Assembly (NCBI GenBank): GCA_032123435.1
Contig: JAQBFJ010000274.1
Coordinates: 1 to 7,363, forward strand
DNA from: JAQBFJ01 sp032123435
GTDB lineage: Bacteria > Verrucomicrobiota > Kiritimatiellia > UBA8416 > JAQBFJ01
Reading direction: 5' to 3'
Length of the DNA: 7,363 bases
Shown here: positions 6,081 through 7,363 of the stretch, piece after piece
Position numbering within the stretch: the first letter of the stretch is position 1
Layout: each line of letters starts with the position of its first letter
Notes under the pieces: model-generated
Databases searched by the model: none
Seen by the model: only the letters and a program-made list of their open reading frames with translations
What the model was told of the DNA's origin: nothing
Made by a program: the position numbers and the translations under genes

Positions 6081-7363
6081 TTATCCTGCGACGGCTTCAT
6101 CATAATCAGGATAATCATCGAAGACTGGCTCAAGTATATATTCCTGTATAACAGGTGCAGGTGGGGCACGGACAGGTAACGCTTCTTGTGGCCACAGATC
6201 CAGGTGTCGTAAAATCTTTTCTATAACCTCATTATCATCAATCAGCGCTATCATTTTCATCTCTGAACCGCACCGCGGACAATCAAAGGGGTCGACTTCC
6301 CACACCTGTTTAATAAGTTCCCGCCACTTCTTGGAAGGCAGGCGGCGGGGCTGGTACTCAGATACGTCAATAACCTCAACGTTGGCGGGATTGACTCGCC
6401 GCCTCCCGTCGGCTCGGTCCTGTGGACCTTGCCCTGTGGGCAATTCCTTCTCTGGGCTTCCCAAGCCCGAGAAGTGGTCAGACGCCGATTCTTCTGCCTG
6501 TTTCTTGGCTCGCTCGCCTCTTGCCCTGTTACTGTACCAACCATAGTACCGCACCATCTGGAAACCTTTCTCGGGTATATGCTGAGTGATGGCAGCTATA
6601 AAATCCTCAGCTGAGAATACCTCGAAGTTGCGCTTGGTCTTTGCGTGCATCCGCCTTCGCCCCTGTCTGCCCATTGCTACGGCGGGACGTGTTCTGGATC
6701 GGTAGATTACAGTGCCGTTCTCCTCGTTATATGTCATCTTCTGCTCGGAGAATGGATTGCGAATGATGTATTGGGCGACTCGCTTGAGACCATCGGTATC
6801 ATTGCGCTTGATAGGCTTGCCATTATACACACTGAACCCGCTGTGTTTCCATGAAACAAGCTTGCGCGCCAATTCTTCCGCAAGAAGCTCTTCCTCGACC
6901 AGCATCTTAATAACTCGCACCCGGAACATCTGCTCCAACGGCTTTGTGCTGACCTTCGGCGCCACGTAAAACATGCCGCTCGGGCTGAAGAGACCGTCGG
7001 CTACCAGGGCGTGAAGATGGCAGTTGTAACCCATGTATTCACCGAAGGTATGGATGGTCATGACCATGCCGAGCTGGCCGTCGGGCTTGTGCGTGACCTG
7101 ACGCAGGAATTCCATCAGGCATTCGTTGGCTATTTGGCAGAGCCGCTTTAATAGCTCCCGGTTGTTCCTGAAATAGATGCGCAGCATTATGGGCAGGCTG
7201 AAGACATATTGACGGTGTGGCAAGGGGTAGGCAACTGAATCCGTGATGAACTCGCCGAATAAGAGTACTTTCTTCTGGTGACATGAAGGGCAGAACCAGC
7301 GTCCTTTACATGAGAACGCCAGCAGGTAGTCCTTGTTGCATTTATCACAGTGGAGCCGGGCAA
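6081..7363 (-). CDS. IS91-family (HUH, Y2-type) transposase, 5' end off the window
   Basis: The minus-strand frame is open from base 7361 to the TAA at 6081-6083, giving 426 residues. It opens with a zinc finger (ARLHCDKC, LLAFSCKGRWFCPSC; cysteines 5, 8, 18, 24, 27), which an apparent TTG start at 7223 would wrongly cut off. The nuclease domain follows, with CHLHALVADGLF (HLH at 115-117, the metal-binding HUH position). VSWKHSGFSVYNG, AQYIIRNPFSEQKM (tyrosine near 198) and MVRYYGWYSNRARG (tyrosines 272, 273, 276) supply candidate nucleophiles. A hydrophilic linker leads to the C-terminal ribbon EVDPFDCPRCGSEMKMI (CxxC at 361-364). IS91-type enzymes nick one strand and move by rolling-circle replication without making target duplications, and can carry adjacent DNA. 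The upstream residues before the first CxxC are not in the window. No frameshift is seen, so an intact copy may exist. Confidence 0.93.
   Translation of the reverse strand, partial: ARLHCDKCNKDYLLAFSCKGRWFCPSCHQKKVLLFGEFITDSVAYPLPHRQYVFSLPIMLRIYFRNNRELLKRLCQIANECLMEFLRQVTHKPDGQLGMVMTIHTFGEYMGYNCHLHALVADGLFSPSGMFYVAPKVSTKPLEQMFRVRVIKMLVEEELLAEELARKLVSWKHSGFSVYNGKPIKRNDTDGLKRVAQYIIRNPFSEQKMTYNEENGTVIYRSRTRPAVAMGRQGRRRMHAKTKRNFEVFSAEDFIAAITQHIPEKGFQMVRYYGWYSNRARGERAKKQAEESASDHFSGLGSPEKELPTGQGPQDRADGRRRVNPANVEVIDVSEYQPRRLPSKKWRELIKQVWEVDPFDCPRCGSEMKMIALIDDNEVIEKILRHLDLWPQEALPVRAPPAPVIQEYILEPVFDDYPDYDEAVAG
7223..7363. repeat. Right copy of the 141-bp exact terminal direct repeat
   Basis: Identical to bases 1-141, here in continuous frame with the rest of the transposase gene. 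The adjoining base on the left (7222) belongs to the transposase, while on the left copy the adjoining base on the right (142) belongs to the rluA-like fragment, so joining the ends gives one continuous 7222-bp loop. Confidence 0.95.

Noticed and set aside
7223..7223. TTG at 7223 as the true start of the transposase
   Set aside because: The frame continues to the window edge and encodes the zinc-finger motif expected in front of the nuclease domain, so the gene simply runs off the window.
1..7363. Complete plasmid or phage genome, suggested by the matching ends
   Set aside because: No replication, partition, capsid or integrase gene is present, and prfA and rpmE are essential chromosomal genes. 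The matching ends lie in a mobile element and are better explained by an assembly loop or IS-related structure.

Overview
The window looks like a chromosomal segment of a Gram-negative bacterium, probably read as a metagenomic contig. A signal-peptide-bearing outer-membrane beta-barrel protein (type Ve, inverse autotransporter) requires an outer membrane. The mix of inverse autotransporter barrel plus beta-helix passenger, rpmE next to prfA, and an IS91-type transposase of the zinc-finger/HUH clade would fit the PVC group (Kiritimatiellota, Lentisphaerota, Verrucomicrobiota). That placement is an inference from gene content, not something the sequence proves.

Layout. Bases 1-141 are the N-terminal zinc-finger part of an IS91-family transposase (minus strand). 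At about 142 they abut the 3' third of an RluA-family pseudouridine synthase gene (plus strand, ends 409). A 174-base AT-rich gap carries a candidate promoter and a strong ribosome binding site for a 1013-residue surface protein (584-3625), closed by a near-perfect intrinsic terminator. Next come rpmE (ribosomal protein L31, zinc type), a terminator-like hairpin, and prfA (release factor RF1, full length, 360 residues). A short pyrimidine-rich gap separates prfA from nagB on the minus strand, which lacks its N-terminus. About 144 bases further on is the 3' end of an IS91-family transposase gene (minus strand) that runs off the right edge.

The main structural observation is that bases 1-141 and 7223-7363 are identical. 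The window therefore closes on itself as a 7222-bp circle or loop. In that reading the only two broken genes, rluA-like and nagB, sit directly at the two sides of the transposase. This could be an assembly-graph loop through a repeated IS (141 is also a common maximum k-mer size), a tandem array, or a real circle made by rolling-circle one-ended transposition. The sequence alone cannot decide.

The genes do not form one pathway. rpmE and prfA are translation housekeeping genes, nagB belongs to amino-sugar catabolism, the rluA-like fragment to RNA modification, and the surface protein is an independently transcribed unit with its own promoter and terminator. The surface protein is the most interesting intact gene: an intimin-type N-terminal barrel carries a right-handed beta-helix passenger with a regular super-repeat of about 104-111 residues.
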